Source of the DNA: Arthrobacter psychrochitiniphilus
Lineage (GTDB): Bacteria; Actinomycetota; Actinomycetes; Actinomycetales; Micrococcaceae
Direction: 5' to 3'
Length of the DNA stretch: 64,000 bases
Assembly: GCF_003185915.1 (NCBI RefSeq)
Contig: NZ_QHLZ01000008.1
Coordinates: 95,721 to 159,720 of the forward strand
A model generated the notes under the pieces. It was not told the origin of the DNA and made no database searches. It saw only the letters and a program-made list of their open reading frames with translations. The position numbers and the translations under genes are program-made. Shown piece after piece: positions 17,231 through 26,193 of this stretch (position 1 is its first letter; the number at the start of each line of letters is the position of its first letter).

Positions 17231-20083
17231 TTGAAAGCATTGAAAAGAACGACGACGGCCGGGCTCGCCTGCGCTGCCGCCCTCGGTTTGTTTGCTGCGG
17301 TGCTACCCACAGCTTTTACCGCTCCCCCGGCCCAAGCGGCTCCGATTGTGGTGCCTCCCAGCGTCCCGGTGGAGTACCCGTCCAACCTGGCACTAACCGG
17401 AACGGTTACGGCCTCAAGTGTGGAGCCGGGGGCTGGGGCGGGGTTCACAGCTAACCTCATCAACGACGGGAACACAGGCACCCGATGGTCCTCAGCCTAC
17501 GAAGATAACTCCTGGATCCAGGTGGAGTTGGAACAGGCCGGTCCCGTTGATCATGTGAAGATCGTCTGGCCCAATGCCGCAGCCCGTGACTACAAGCTGC
17601 AAACTTCTCTTGATGGCACGTCTTGGGCAGATGTGAAGACCATGACCTCCACTACCGGGCCGACCCGCACCGACGAGGTCACCCTGGGCGTGCCGAACAC
17701 GAAGTTCCTGCGCATGCAGGGCGTTAAACGCTGGTCCACGTACGGATACTCGATCTCGGAGTTCGAGATCTATGCCAAACCCCAGCCGGTTCTCCCGGAC
17801 AGCTTGGCTCTTGTGCCGATGCCGGTGGCCTCTGCTGCTACCGCTGATGGCACGTTCCAGCTGCTGCCAGGAAGCCGTATTGTGGCCTCAGGTGACGCCG
17901 TAGATGCTGCCAACTACTTCGCAGAAAAGGCACGCAAGAGCACCGGCTTCGCCTTGCCCGTGGTCAGTGGTATTGCTTCGGCCAGTGATGTTCAGTTCAC
18001 GGTGGGAGCCGACCTCTCCGATGCTAAACCGGAAAGCTACACGCTGCAGGCTGACAGCAACGGGGTGAAGATCGCTGCGAACACTTCAGCCGGTGCGTTG
18101 AATGGTGTGCAAACACTGCGCCAGCTCTTCCCGCAATGGATTGAATCCGGCACCGCGGTCAACACCCCCTGGACCGTGGACAGCGTGGTCATCAGTGACT
18201 ACCCTCGCTACGAACACCGCGGTGTGGGCATTGATGTGGCCCGTTCCTTCTACACAGTGGATGAAATGAAGGAGCACATCGATAACGCAGCCCAGTTCAA
18301 GATGAACGCCCTCCACATTCACCTCACCGATGACCAAGGCTGGCGAATCGCCATGGACCAGCCAACGGTGAACCCCTCCGGAATCAAGTACACGGACCTG
18401 ACGGACATCTCCGGCAAGACCGCTATGACCACCAACCCGAGTCAGAGCGAACCAGGGCACACAGGCTTCTACACCAAGGACGATTATAAGGAGATTGTGA
18501 AGTACGCCGGGGACAACGGCATGGTGGTCATCCCGGAAATTGACATGCCAGGTCACACCACCGCGGCCCTGCACGCCATCCCGCAACTGAACTCAGCCAA
18601 GTCCGCCCCCAAACCGGCGCCCGGCAACTCCACACCTAACTCACAGGGCACAGGTGATGTAGGCGTCAGTTCCTTCGATTCGGATAACGACGCTACCTAC
18701 GAATTCACCAAGGAAGTCCTGAAACAGCTTGCTGCCCTGACTCCTGGCCCGTACATCCACATCGGCGGAGACGAGTCCCATGTGACATCTACTGCCGACT
18801 ACAACAAGATGATCGGCGCGTTCACCAAGCAGGTCACCGACGTGAACAAGCGTGTTATTGGCTGGAACGAATACGGTTCCGCTAACTTGCCGCCAAACTC
18901 CGTGATTCAGCTATGGGTTGGCGGTGGCCAGGGCGAATCAGACAAGATCATCAAGAATAACGCCAAAGTCATCCTCTCCCCCGCATCCAAGACGTACATC
19001 CCGCAGAAGCAGGATAATTCCGAGCAGTTTGGCGGAACCTGGGCCTGTAGTGGTGCACCTTGCACCTTGCAGACACACTATGACTGGGACCCAGCAAAAT
19101 TCCTGCCCGGCATTGGCGATGACCGCATCCTAGGTGTAGAAACAGTCCAGTGGGGCGAATGGATCCGCGGCATGAACCAGACTGAAAGCTACCAATACCC
19201 GCGCACCCTGGCCACGGCCGAGGTTGGCTGGTCTCCGCAAGCCAACCGCAACTACGCAGACTTCACCAAGCGCGCGGCAACACTCGGTGGCCGCATGGCT
19301 CTTGAAGGGTTGAATCACTTCAAGACCCCTGGTATCAACTGGAGCACCGCCCCTGCAGCCCCTGAAACCGCCCCAGCCTTGGTGGATCCGGCAACACTTC
19401 CAGAGGTATCCCCCGTTGATTTAGGTGTTCCCTCCACCGAGTTCGACGGCGGCGAATACCTCACCTTGAAGAACCTCCCGGTCAATGCTTGGCTGCGCGT
19501 GGCCATCCAGAACACTTCCGCCACTGAACCCACGGCTCCAAAGAGCCAGTGGGTCCGCTCCAACGAGGCCGGTGAAGCACCGCTGGAGGTTCCCACCGGT
19601 CTTGAAGGCGGCAACTATGTGGTGACCGTTCAGAATGCTGCGGGTCAGCTCGCAGGGTTCGCCGCACTAGCCCTCGCAGAAGAAGCAGCGCCGGAAACTA
19701 CTAAACCGGCAACTGCCCCAGCCACCACGGCGCCGGCAACCACGGAACCCACTAACGAGGCAACCGAGGAAGCCACCACGGCGCCGGCAACCACGGAGCC
19801 GACTAACGAGGCAACCGAGGAAGTCACCACGGATCCAACCGATGAGGCAACCACTGCTCCGGCCACCACGGATGCCACGCTCACCAGCCCGGCCACGGGC
19901 GATACCGGTACCGTTCCCACCCGCGTGACGACGTCGCCCACGGCGTCGCCCACGGGAACCAGCGCAGATGAACTGGCCAGCACTGGCGCCAGCTCAACAC
20001 TGCTGATGGGTGGTGCAGTCTTGGCGCTGCTCGCTGGTCTGGTCATCATGGCCGGATCACGCAGGCGCTCCAGCCAGCACTAA
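17231..20083 (+). CDS. Secreted GH20 beta-N-acetylhexosaminidase with CBM32-like domain and sortase signal
   Basis: A 950-aa modular exoenzyme. Order: signal peptide (1-36, ending AQA), F5/8-type C carbohydrate-binding domain (about 45-190), GH20 domain 2 (about 195-310) and catalytic domain (about 320-690) with the acid/base pair in HIGGDES (Asp514-Glu515). Then come a beta-rich segment, a Thr/Glu/Pro-rich stalk with two identical-length repeats, and the sorting signal LASTG, hydrophobic helix and RRR tail. LAxTG is the class E sortase type. It should remove terminal GlcNAc/GalNAc outside the cell, attached to the wall. The start is TTG 17231 (or TTG 17240); both are weak, and no ATG/GTG fits. 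Confidence 0.92.
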   Translation: MKALKRTTTAGLACAAALGLFAAVLPTAFTAPPAQAAPIVVPPSVPVEYPSNLALTGTVTASSVEPGAGAGFTANLINDGNTGTRWSSAYEDNSWIQVELEQAGPVDHVKIVWPNAAARDYKLQTSLDGTSWADVKTMTSTTGPTRTDEVTLGVPNTKFLRMQGVKRWSTYGYSISEFEIYAKPQPVLPDSLALVPMPVASAATADGTFQLLPGSRIVASGDAVDAANYFAEKARKSTGFALPVVSGIASASDVQFTVGADLSDAKPESYTLQADSNGVKIAANTSAGALNGVQTLRQLFPQWIESGTAVNTPWTVDSVVISDYPRYEHRGVGIDVARSFYTVDEMKEHIDNAAQFKMNALHIHLTDDQGWRIAMDQPTVNPSGIKYTDLTDISGKTAMTTNPSQSEPGHTGFYTKDDYKEIVKYAGDNGMVVIPEIDMPGHTTAALHAIPQLNSAKSAPKPAPGNSTPNSQGTGDVGVSSFDSDNDATYEFTKEVLKQLAALTPGPYIHIGGDESHVTSTADYNKMIGAFTKQVTDVNKRVIGWNEYGSANLPPNSVIQLWVGGGQGESDKIIKNNAKVILSPASKTYIPQKQDNSEQFGGTWACSGAPCTLQTHYDWDPAKFLPGIGDDRILGVETVQWGEWIRGMNQTESYQYPRTLATAEVGWSPQANRNYADFTKRAATLGGRMALEGLNHFKTPGINWSTAPAAPETAPALVDPATLPEVSPVDLGVPSTEFDGGEYLTLKNLPVNAWLRVAIQNTSATEPTAPKSQWVRSNEAGEAPLEVPTGLEGGNYVVTVQNAAGQLAGFAALALAEEAAPETTKPATAPATTAPATTEPTNEATEEATTAPATTEPTNEATEEVTTDPTDEATTAPATTDATLTSPATGDTGTVPTRVTTSPTASPTGTSADELASTGASSTLLMGGAVLALLAGLVIMAGSRRRSSQH
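19721..19822 (+). repeat. Two 51-bp tandem repeats in the hexosaminidase stalk
   Basis: Units 19721-19771 and 19772-19822 differ at only two bases and encode ATTAPATTEPTNEATEE twice. A third, degenerate partial unit follows. This Thr/Glu-rich stalk separates the enzyme from the wall anchor and could vary in copy number by slippage. Confidence 0.92.
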
Positions 20084-20093
20084 GTTACATCCC

Positions 20094-20149
20094 CACAAAG
20101 GGGCCGGTGTTTCAGACAGCCTTCCGTCTGAAACACCGGCCCCTTTGTG
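20094..20149 (+). terminator. Strong intrinsic terminator after the hexosaminidase gene
   Basis: A perfect 24-bp stem (20094-20117 pairing with 20126-20149) with an 8-base loop starts 10 bases after the stop codon. The stem is mostly GC in the centre with an A/T end; only a weak T-run follows. It closes the sulfatase-hexosaminidase unit. Confidence 0.85.
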
Positions 20150-20469
20150 TTTGGGTGCGGCTGCTCGTTTCGACTTTTGTGGTGCCAATAACTGAAACCA
20201 TCATGAAAGTGACGCTGCCTAAGCTGATCGTTGAATTTCGCATCCCTCGGTCCGGACTGTCTTCGGGCTTGCGATGAGGCACATCTCGGCTCGCATGCCC
20301 TGAGCCGGACCGGTGGCATTCATGTCGTAGCCGGAGTTTCGCTAAGGATCGTGGTGGTTGCCACGTTCATGGGCAATTCTGAAGCAGAAGCTACCTCAAA
20401 ACAGGATCGCTCCTACAGGCGGTACTTGAGACTTTTGGGTTCTTGCATGGCACGTAATGGTCAGTGCCA
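20150..20469. other. Gene-poor gap
   Basis: About 320 bases between the terminator and the doxX-like gene. Short open frames exist on both strands, but none has a ribosome site or recognisable content. I see no RNA gene or repeat. Confidence 0.6.
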
Positions 20470-20868
20470 CTAGCTGCGGCGAGCACTCCATGCCCACGCG
20501 ACAAGTGGTACCTGCAAAGGCAGCCGCACGCTGTGTACGCGTTTGGCCGAGGCCGTCCCCCCCGGACCATACGCTCGCCGGAGCGCTGAAACGTGACCGG
20601 CGGTAAAGCCCATGAACATGATCGCCGTGGTGGTGGCCGCAAATTTTCGTGTGGCTGGGATCAACAAGCCAATGGCAGCCAGCGCCTCGGGCGCGGAGGA
20701 GACGATCACCCATTGGTGGCGGGTCATGAGTCCCAGTTTCCCGGCCTTGTCACTGCACAGGGATGGGGGAACCACCGGGTAGTAAAACTCCGGAGATCTA
20801 AGGTGATTCACTGAACTAGCGGCAAGCAGTGCCGCAAGTGCCCAAGCATTGAGTGTGGCTGGCTTCAT
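20470..20868 (-). CDS. DoxX-like small membrane protein
   Basis: A 132-aa protein with four predicted membrane helices: ATLNAWALAALLAASSVNHL, the HQWVIVSSAPEALAAIGLL segment characteristic of DoxX-like (DUF4267/DoxX) proteins, then a third helix around TTTAIMFMGFTAGHVS and a short fourth. Family members are associated with quinones or redox defence, with no firm function. ATG 20868, with GGAG close by at short spacing. It stands alone between two gene-poor gaps. Confidence 0.72.
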   Translation of the reverse strand: MKPATLNAWALAALLAASSVNHLRSPEFYYPVVPPSLCSDKAGKLGLMTRHQWVIVSSAPEALAAIGLLIPATRKFAATTTAIMFMGFTAGHVSALRRAYGPGGTASAKRVHSVRLPLQVPLVAWAWSARRS

Positions 20869-21250
20869 GTCTCCATCGTTGCACGTCTACAGTGAATCCT
20901 GCACCGCAACCAGGCCATTTTCTCCATGAGAAGTCCCAACGCACCCCAACGATAATTGCAGGGAGGGAACCGAACTACCAACAGCATGGAAACTACTCGT
21001 AGCTCCAATTCCCTGCCCGCTGTAGCGGTTGCCCACCGTATGACCGGGCGGCGCATCCACCGGCGATTCGCTGGGGATGAGCGGCAAACCCCCGATTCTC
21101 CCCCACGGCAGCAGATGCCTCAACTGTGACGCTTGCGCTGCCTTCGAAGGTCACGGCATCGATGAAAAAGGGTGGGCAAGTGCCAGCCACGGGGATAGAT
21201 TGAACGGGTGAGCGATCGCTCTCCGTATCGTCTGCCGAAAGGTTGTTCCG
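20869..21250. other. Gene-poor gap upstream of the FMN reductase
   Basis: About 380 bases. Two leftward open frames of 65 and 78 codons have no support. The right end holds the GAAAGG ribosome site of the next gene. No hairpin or repeat was noticed. Confidence 0.55.
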
Positions 21251-21820
21251 ATGAGCTACAAAGTGGGCGTTTTCGTGGGCAGCCTGGCCTCCGATTCCAT
21301 CAACCGAAAACTTGCAAGGGCGCTGTTGAAGTTGGCTCCGTCAGAACTGAGCCTGATCGAGATCCCGATCGGTAAGTTGCCACTGTACAGCCGCGATTAC
21401 GACTCCGACTACCCACCGGAGGGGCGTGCATTCAAGAACGCCGTGGCCGCCGTAGACGCCCTAATTTTCATCACCCCGGAATATAACCGCAGTATCCCGG
21501 GCGCACTGAAGAACGCCATCGATTGGGGTTCCCGCCCCTGGGGCACCAACTCTTTTGCAAAGAAGCCTTCTGCGGTCATCGGAGCATCGACAGGGCAGGT
21601 TGGCACGGCTGTGGCGCAACAGCATTTGCGCAGCATTCTCTCCTTTGTGAATTCCCCGGAGATGGCGCAGCCGGAGGCATACGTACGGTTCACCCAGGGC
21701 TTGATCGACGACGACGGTAATGTCGCCACCGAGAAAACCACCGATTTTCTGCGGAATTGGTTGCAGGAATTTCATATTTTTGTGGTCCAAGTGGTTGGTG
21801 CACAGCGGATTACACTGTAG
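21251..21820 (+). CDS. NADPH-dependent FMN reductase
   Basis: A 189-aa flavodoxin-fold protein. VGVFVGSLASDSINRKLARAL is the phosphate-loop region, TPEYNRSIPGALKNAIDW the flavin-binding signature of the YieF/ChrR/SsuE-like family. It should reduce FMN or quinones with NADPH; the exact role (flavin supply, quinone or chromate reduction) cannot be told. ATG 21251 with GAAAGG 9 bases upstream. No obvious partner gene adjoins. Confidence 0.9.
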   Translation: MSYKVGVFVGSLASDSINRKLARALLKLAPSELSLIEIPIGKLPLYSRDYDSDYPPEGRAFKNAVAAVDALIFITPEYNRSIPGALKNAIDWGSRPWGTNSFAKKPSAVIGASTGQVGTAVAQQHLRSILSFVNSPEMAQPEAYVRFTQGLIDDDGNVATEKTTDFLRNWLQEFHIFVVQVVGAQRITL

Positions 21821-22107
21821 CGGCAGGACAGGCCCGGTCCTGAATGAGATGCTGGCGCGAGTCCCTCCGGCACGCAGCTGTTGTTGAGCACTAGGCGGGC
21901 ACCTTGGCCGGGGACGTCAGCGCCCACGGCAGGCACTAGCGAAGGATTTCCAGTGCCGCTCCCAAGTGCACGGATGGTCCGTTCCAATGTCTAGGCCAAG
22001 TGGACTAGATCCTCTTGGCTCGAGGGTCGCTCACCTTCGGCACCTCAAACGGGCGTATGTCGCGGCTTCAGGGTAGGTGCTGGCTCGTGAATTTTTATAG
22101 AGCCCGG

Positions 22108-23685
22108 TCAGCGCCGGACGGCCGACCCCGAGTACTCAGCGCCGCCTTCCAGGTCCACACTGTCCTCGATGTCCTCAGGGCCGCTCAGGTCCACCTCCAT
22201 CAGGGGAACCAACTGGGATTTGCTGACGAATCGGTGAATCAGCCACAAGCCAAGGAACATGGGGATGCCAATATAGGAGGAGAGGACTTCCATGCCGCGG
22301 CCGGCTAGGACAGCCTCGTAGTTCTGCCCGGCAATGACCAAGATCAGCACGGCGAAAGCCAGGAGCGGACCAATGGGGAAGAAGGCTGCCCGATACGGCA
22401 GGTCCGCAACCGCGTTTCCTTGTGCGAGGAAGGCTCGCCTAAAGCGATAATGTGAGAGGGCAATCCCCGCCCACACGATGAATCCGCACAGGCCGGAGAC
22501 GTTAATCAGCCATGCGTAAGCAGCTCCCTGACCCACAAGGGCACTTAGGAAGCCAAACAGCCCGACGGCGGCCGTGGCCAGCAAGGCGGCGATGGGCACT
22601 CCGCGTGAATTGGTCGTCCCAAAGATTTTGGGTGCCTTGCCATCCTTGGCCATGGCATAAAGCATCCGTGTTGAGGCGTAGAGTCCGGAGTTTCCTGCCG
22701 AGAGAATTGCCGTCAAAATGACGGCGTTCATCAAGCCAGCAGCAAAGGCAATACCGGCACGTTCAAAGACCAGAGTGAAGGGTGAGGCCCCAATATCAGC
22801 CTCCCCTGAGGAGAGCAGACTCGGGTCAGTCAGCGGAATCAGGCAGCCGATCACGAAGATAGCTCCAATGTAGAAAATCATAATGCGCCAGAAGACTGAA
22901 CGTATGGCGCGCGGAACTTCACGCCGTGGGTTCTTCGCTTCACCGGCGGCCACACCCACAAGTTCGGTGCCTTGGAAGGAGAACCCAGCAATCATGAAGA
23001 CGGACAAAATGGAAACCCATCCACCGTGAAAGACGTCTTCCCGGTTTTGCCAATTGCTCAGTCCTGGCGCACTATCTCCCAGAACACCAATAATCATGAG
23101 CACACCGGCCACGAGGAACAAAATGACGGCAGCTACCTTGATCAGGGAGAGCCAGAATTCGCTCTCACCAAAGGCTTTGGCTGAGAGTGCGTTGATGCCA
23201 GTCAACAGCAGCAGAAATCCACCAGCCCAGACCCAGCCGGGCACTTCAGGAAACCAAAAATCCATGATAATCCCGGCAGCAACCAATTCTGCAGCCACCG
23301 TAATGGCCCAGTTAAACCAATAATTCCACCCAATAGCGAAGCCAAACGAAGGCGAGACAAAACGGGTGGCATAGGTTTGGAACGAGCCGGCTACCGGAAT
23401 CTTGGCGGACATTTCCCCCAATGACTGCATGAGCAAAAACACCATCAAACCCACCAGGGCATAGGCAAGCAACGCTCCGCCAGGACCAGCCTGCGCGATG
23501 GTCCCACCGGAAGCGACGAAGAGCCCGGTGCCAATGGCGCCGCCAATGGCGATCATCTGCAGATGGCGGCTGCTGAGCCCACGCTTGAGCTCGTTGTCAT
23601 CTGGCACATAACGTGTCTGCTTACCCAGCCGGGGACCACTCTGCCCTTGTGTTTCGAGCCTCGGATCGAGCGAGAGTTTACTCAT
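22108..23685 (-). CDS. lysP: Lysine-specific permease-like amino acid transporter (APC family)
   Basis: A 525-aa APC-superfamily permease with about 12 membrane helices. Long stretches match E. coli LysP from memory: LSSRHLQMIAIGGAIGTGLF, GFAIGWNYWFNWAITVAAEL, FSFQGTELVGVAAGE, and VILTAILSAGNSGLYASTRM. Proton-coupled lysine import is therefore likely, although close relatives also carry other amino acids. ATG 23685. Polar tails at both ends are longer than in LysP. A glutaryl-CoA dehydrogenase, the late step of lysine degradation, is 14 kb away, a weak hint of shared physiology. Confidence 0.85.
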   Translation of the reverse strand: MSKLSLDPRLETQGQSGPRLGKQTRYVPDDNELKRGLSSRHLQMIAIGGAIGTGLFVASGGTIAQAGPGGALLAYALVGLMVFLLMQSLGEMSAKIPVAGSFQTYATRFVSPSFGFAIGWNYWFNWAITVAAELVAAGIIMDFWFPEVPGWVWAGGFLLLLTGINALSAKAFGESEFWLSLIKVAAVILFLVAGVLMIIGVLGDSAPGLSNWQNREDVFHGGWVSILSVFMIAGFSFQGTELVGVAAGEAKNPRREVPRAIRSVFWRIMIFYIGAIFVIGCLIPLTDPSLLSSGEADIGASPFTLVFERAGIAFAAGLMNAVILTAILSAGNSGLYASTRMLYAMAKDGKAPKIFGTTNSRGVPIAALLATAAVGLFGFLSALVGQGAAYAWLINVSGLCGFIVWAGIALSHYRFRRAFLAQGNAVADLPYRAAFFPIGPLLAFAVLILVIAGQNYEAVLAGRGMEVLSSYIGIPMFLGLWLIHRFVSKSQLVPLMEVDLSGPEDIEDSVDLEGGAEYSGSAVRR

Positions 23686-24084
23686 GGGTTGCTCGTCACC
23701 CCAGCACCGGACAAGTGGCTAAAAAATCGGGTCCTCGTAGAGGCTGAGGAACAGTACTTCTGATGCATCTGCAACTTCCTGCTTCGTGGCCCCCAACGAG
23801 TCGAGGCCACGCTAAATGAGTGAATATGAGCCCAAGGTCGGCAGTATGCTGGAAATTCCCTGCTGTTCTCGATAAGGCCGACAACAATCCATTATGACGG
23901 CGAACTGTCATAATGCTGAATCAGTGCTCCACATCACTCTGTTTGGCCGAATTTATGAGCCATCGCCATAGAATTTGCACCATTCATAAGCATTGCTGTT
24001 GCTCAGCAATTGCTTTTTGGAGATGCAGGACAGCCTAGGCGGCTACGCTAGCGCCGGCCAGATGAGGCTCCCGCTTTGGCCCTT
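23686..24084. other. Gap upstream of lysP with a perfect inverted repeat and a hairpin
   Basis: No gene is supported in these 400 bases. It holds CATTATGAC/GTCATAATG (23890-23915) and, at 23988-24018, an imperfect 11-bp stem (AAGCATTGCTG with CAGCAATTGCTT) followed on the + strand by five T, which resembles a terminator although no + strand gene precedes it. Confidence 0.55.
23890..23915. promoter_or_regulatory. Inverted repeat upstream of lysP, candidate operator
   Basis: CATTATGAC, 8-base spacer, GTCATAATG: perfect 9-bp arms with centre-to-centre spacing of 17 bases, about 205 bases before the lysP start. The size and AT content suit a dimeric regulator; no regulator gene is adjacent. Confidence 0.4.
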
Positions 24085-24370
24085 TCAGTCAATAACCATT
24101 TGTGGGCGCGGGTCAGGAAGTCTAGATTCCAGCCAGTTGATCAGCTGCGCGAGTTTGGCCAAGGTTGCGTTGTCTATACCTTCGTCGGCATGGATGACGC
24201 GATGCCAGCGGCCGTAGGCGGCCGTAATGGAATAGCTAAATCCGTCGTAGTACATTGGACCGGATTTGTCCTCCGTGAGCCCAAAGAAATCGACTTTACT
24301 GAGCCAGTGCTTTACGGTTGCCAGCAATGCCGCCGCACTTCTTGAATTCCACCACTAGTTCGGTATCCAT
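24085..24370 (-). pseudogene. Frameshifted emfourin-like protease inhibitor (candidate)
   Basis: From ATG 24370 the first frame reads MDTELVVEFKKCGGIAGNRK, very like the GGFAG start of emfourin (protealysin inhibitor) proteins, but stops after 24 codons. A second frame then reads DGFSYSITAAYGRWHRVIHA, followed by LAQLINWLESR, which fits the rest of that fold (beta hairpin and final helix). Joining them needs one frame change near 24300-24330. I infer a decayed single gene. The alternative is two unrelated frames, or a real 80-aa protein starting at 24327. No M4-type metalloprotease, the usual partner, is in the window. Confidence 0.45.
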
Positions 24371-24602
24371 GGGCGGGAAGCAATTTCCACTTGCTGGACT
24401 TTACCGCCAGGCCCTACAAAATACGGTGATGTTCCGCGCAAAGACACCAAATAGCCCACTTCGCCTTTGGTGCCATGACTGCCGGATGTTCCTGTGATGA
24501 CATGACAGCCACCTAGAGAAGATGACTCACACGCAAGTAGGGCTCATTGTAGGCAACAAGAAGACGGTACGCCATGATCAAGGTGTGCTTGAGGTGCCGC
24601 CG

Positions 24603-24707
24603 CTAGTGATGGAAATTTTTGTACGCACCATGGGTGGCGATCAATCCCATGATGACAGTGATGATGACGATGCATCCGATGACAATGGCTAGTCCCCACA
24701 TGCTCAT
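24603..24707 (-). CDS. Candidate 34-aa single-span membrane peptide
   Basis: A short frame with ATG 24707 and stop 24603. MSMWGLAIVIGCIVIITVIM forms one clear hydrophobic helix, followed by a polar His/Lys tail (THGAYKNFHH). AGGAGCTGAG lies about seven bases before the ATG. Size and composition match small bacterial membrane peptides, but so short a frame may be chance. It is just upstream, on the same strand, of the emfourin-like remnant. Confidence 0.4.
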   Translation of the reverse strand: MSMWGLAIVIGCIVIITVIMGLIATHGAYKNFHH

Positions 24708-24878
24708 TTAGCTCAGCTCCTCGGTTCGACGGCGGCTAGGTGGCGAATGTTCAAGGCACAAATCCTTGTTCGCCTGCTTCCATCATGCACCCACTCCCCC
24801 AATGTCTCTAGTGCCACCGGAAGTAAGGAGCCATCAGGCGGGCGTTCTGCGCAAAGCGGCCCGTGTAAGACTTGAGCC

Positions 24879-25301
24879 ATGGACTTGATGGTTTCGCCCA
24901 CGCTCACCATTCCCGCGGTGGAGCTTGGCTGGCGTTTTTCACGCTCCTCGGGACCCGGTGGCCAGCATGTGAATACCTCCGACTCCCGGGTGGAGCTGCT
25001 GTGGAATATTGATGAATCATTGGCGATCTCCGAGGAACAGCGAATGGTTCTGCTGGCCCGGCTGGAACGCCGGCTGGTGAGCGGGGTGGTCACCGTGACC
25101 GCGCACGAGCAACGTTCGCAGCTTCGGAACCGGGAAGTTGCGCTGGTAAAGCTGGGTGTACTTGTTGCCGCGGCGCTGGCTCCTCCGCCCGCGTCACGCC
25201 GGCCCACCAAGCCCAGCCGTGGCTCAAAGCGGCGGCACCAGGCGGCAAAGCAGCAGCGCTCTACAACGAAACAATTGCGCAAGCGCCCGCCCTCGGATTG
25301 A
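24879..25301 (+). CDS. arfB: Alternative ribosome-rescue factor ArfB (release factor-like, GGQ)
   Basis: A 140-aa protein with the peptidyl-tRNA hydrolysis motif in SSGPGGQHVNTSDSRVEL (GGQ about residues 27-29) and the basic C-terminal tail (KPSRGSKRRHQAAKQQRST) that enters the empty mRNA channel of stalled ribosomes. It frees ribosomes on non-stop mRNA. The lack of a codon-recognition domain and the tail distinguish it from RF1/RF2. ATG 24879 or ATG 24888 could be the start; neither has a strong ribosome site. The mocA-like gene begins 20 bases downstream. Confidence 0.92.
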   Translation: MDLMVSPTLTIPAVELGWRFSRSSGPGGQHVNTSDSRVELLWNIDESLAISEEQRMVLLARLERRLVSGVVTVTAHEQRSQLRNREVALVKLGVLVAAALAPPPASRRPTKPSRGSKRRHQAAKQQRSTTKQLRKRPPSD

Positions 25302-25320
25302 GCACAGCTAGAGTTGGCCC

Positions 25321-26109
25321 ATGGCTGAGATTTCTCCCAGAGGAGGCACCACGGCGGTGCTGCTAGCGGCAGGCGCCGGAACCCGCCTAGGGCTGGGCCC
25401 GAAGGCGCTGTTGCCCTTTTGCGGCACCACCTTGGTGGCGCATGCCGCTGGCGAATTGTTGCGCGGTGGCTGCTCACAGGTGATCGTGGTCATTGGGGCC
25501 GGTGCGGATACAGTCCGGCAAACATCGCTACCATCGGGGTGCACAGTAGTGGTGAATCCTCGCTGGGCCGAAGGCATGGGCACCTCCTTTGCCGTGGGCG
25601 TCCGCTGCGCGTTGGACCCTGGCTTCGCGCTGGATCTTGACGTCGCGCCGGACACCAGTGCCGCCGTCGAGCCTGAACATGGGGTTCCCGGACCGGCGGC
25701 CGGCCAAGGTCAGGCGGCCGGCCAAGAGGTAGATCCTGCGGAGGAACGGGCTCCTGAGCAGGTGCTGGTGGCGCTTGTGGATCAGCCCGGTATGACTGCC
25801 CGGCTCGTGGCCCGGCTCATTGCGGCCCACCTCCCTGGACGGATCACTGCAGCTGGATACCGCTCCGAGTACGGGGTTCGCCCCGGCAGTAGTGACGAAC
25901 CCAGCGCACTGCGCCGCGGCAACCCCGTCCTTTTCTCTCCCCGGCACGCCGGGCTGGCCGCACGCTCGGCAAGCGGCGATGCCGGGGCCCGGCACTATCT
26001 GCGTATTCATGCCGACGCCACAGACCTCGTGGACTGCTCAGATCTCAGTGACGGCGCCGATCTGGATACCCCCGAACAACTTCATCTGTTGGAGCGGCCC
26101 ACACCCTGA
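25321..26109 (+). CDS. MocA/MobA-like nucleotidyltransferase (molybdopterin cytidylyltransferase candidate)
   Basis: A 262-aa NTP-transferase. AVLLAAGAGTRLGLGPKALLPF is the nucleotide-binding start, VVVNPRWAEGMGTSFAVGV and ALVDQPGMTARLV the middle motifs of the MocA/MobA group, and RRGNPVLFSPRHAG the late one. MocA attaches CMP to molybdopterin for xanthine-dehydrogenase-family enzymes. The form II cox locus 1.4 kb downstream encodes exactly such an enzyme, so a cytidylyltransferase role is a good inference. A Pro/Ala/Gly/Glu-rich insert (about residues 105-145) is unusual and probably a surface loop. Confidence 0.82.
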   Translation: MAEISPRGGTTAVLLAAGAGTRLGLGPKALLPFCGTTLVAHAAGELLRGGCSQVIVVIGAGADTVRQTSLPSGCTVVVNPRWAEGMGTSFAVGVRCALDPGFALDLDVAPDTSAAVEPEHGVPGPAAGQGQAAGQEVDPAEERAPEQVLVALVDQPGMTARLVARLIAAHLPGRITAAGYRSEYGVRPGSSDEPSALRRGNPVLFSPRHAGLAARSASGDAGARHYLRIHADATDLVDCSDLSDGADLDTPEQLHLLERPTP

Positions 26110-26193
26110 CGCCGCAACCGCACAGTCGTCCGGGAATAGCCGGTGCGGTGCCTGTGTTGTGGCAGGGGCAGCTTATCAACGAAATTTTTGGAG

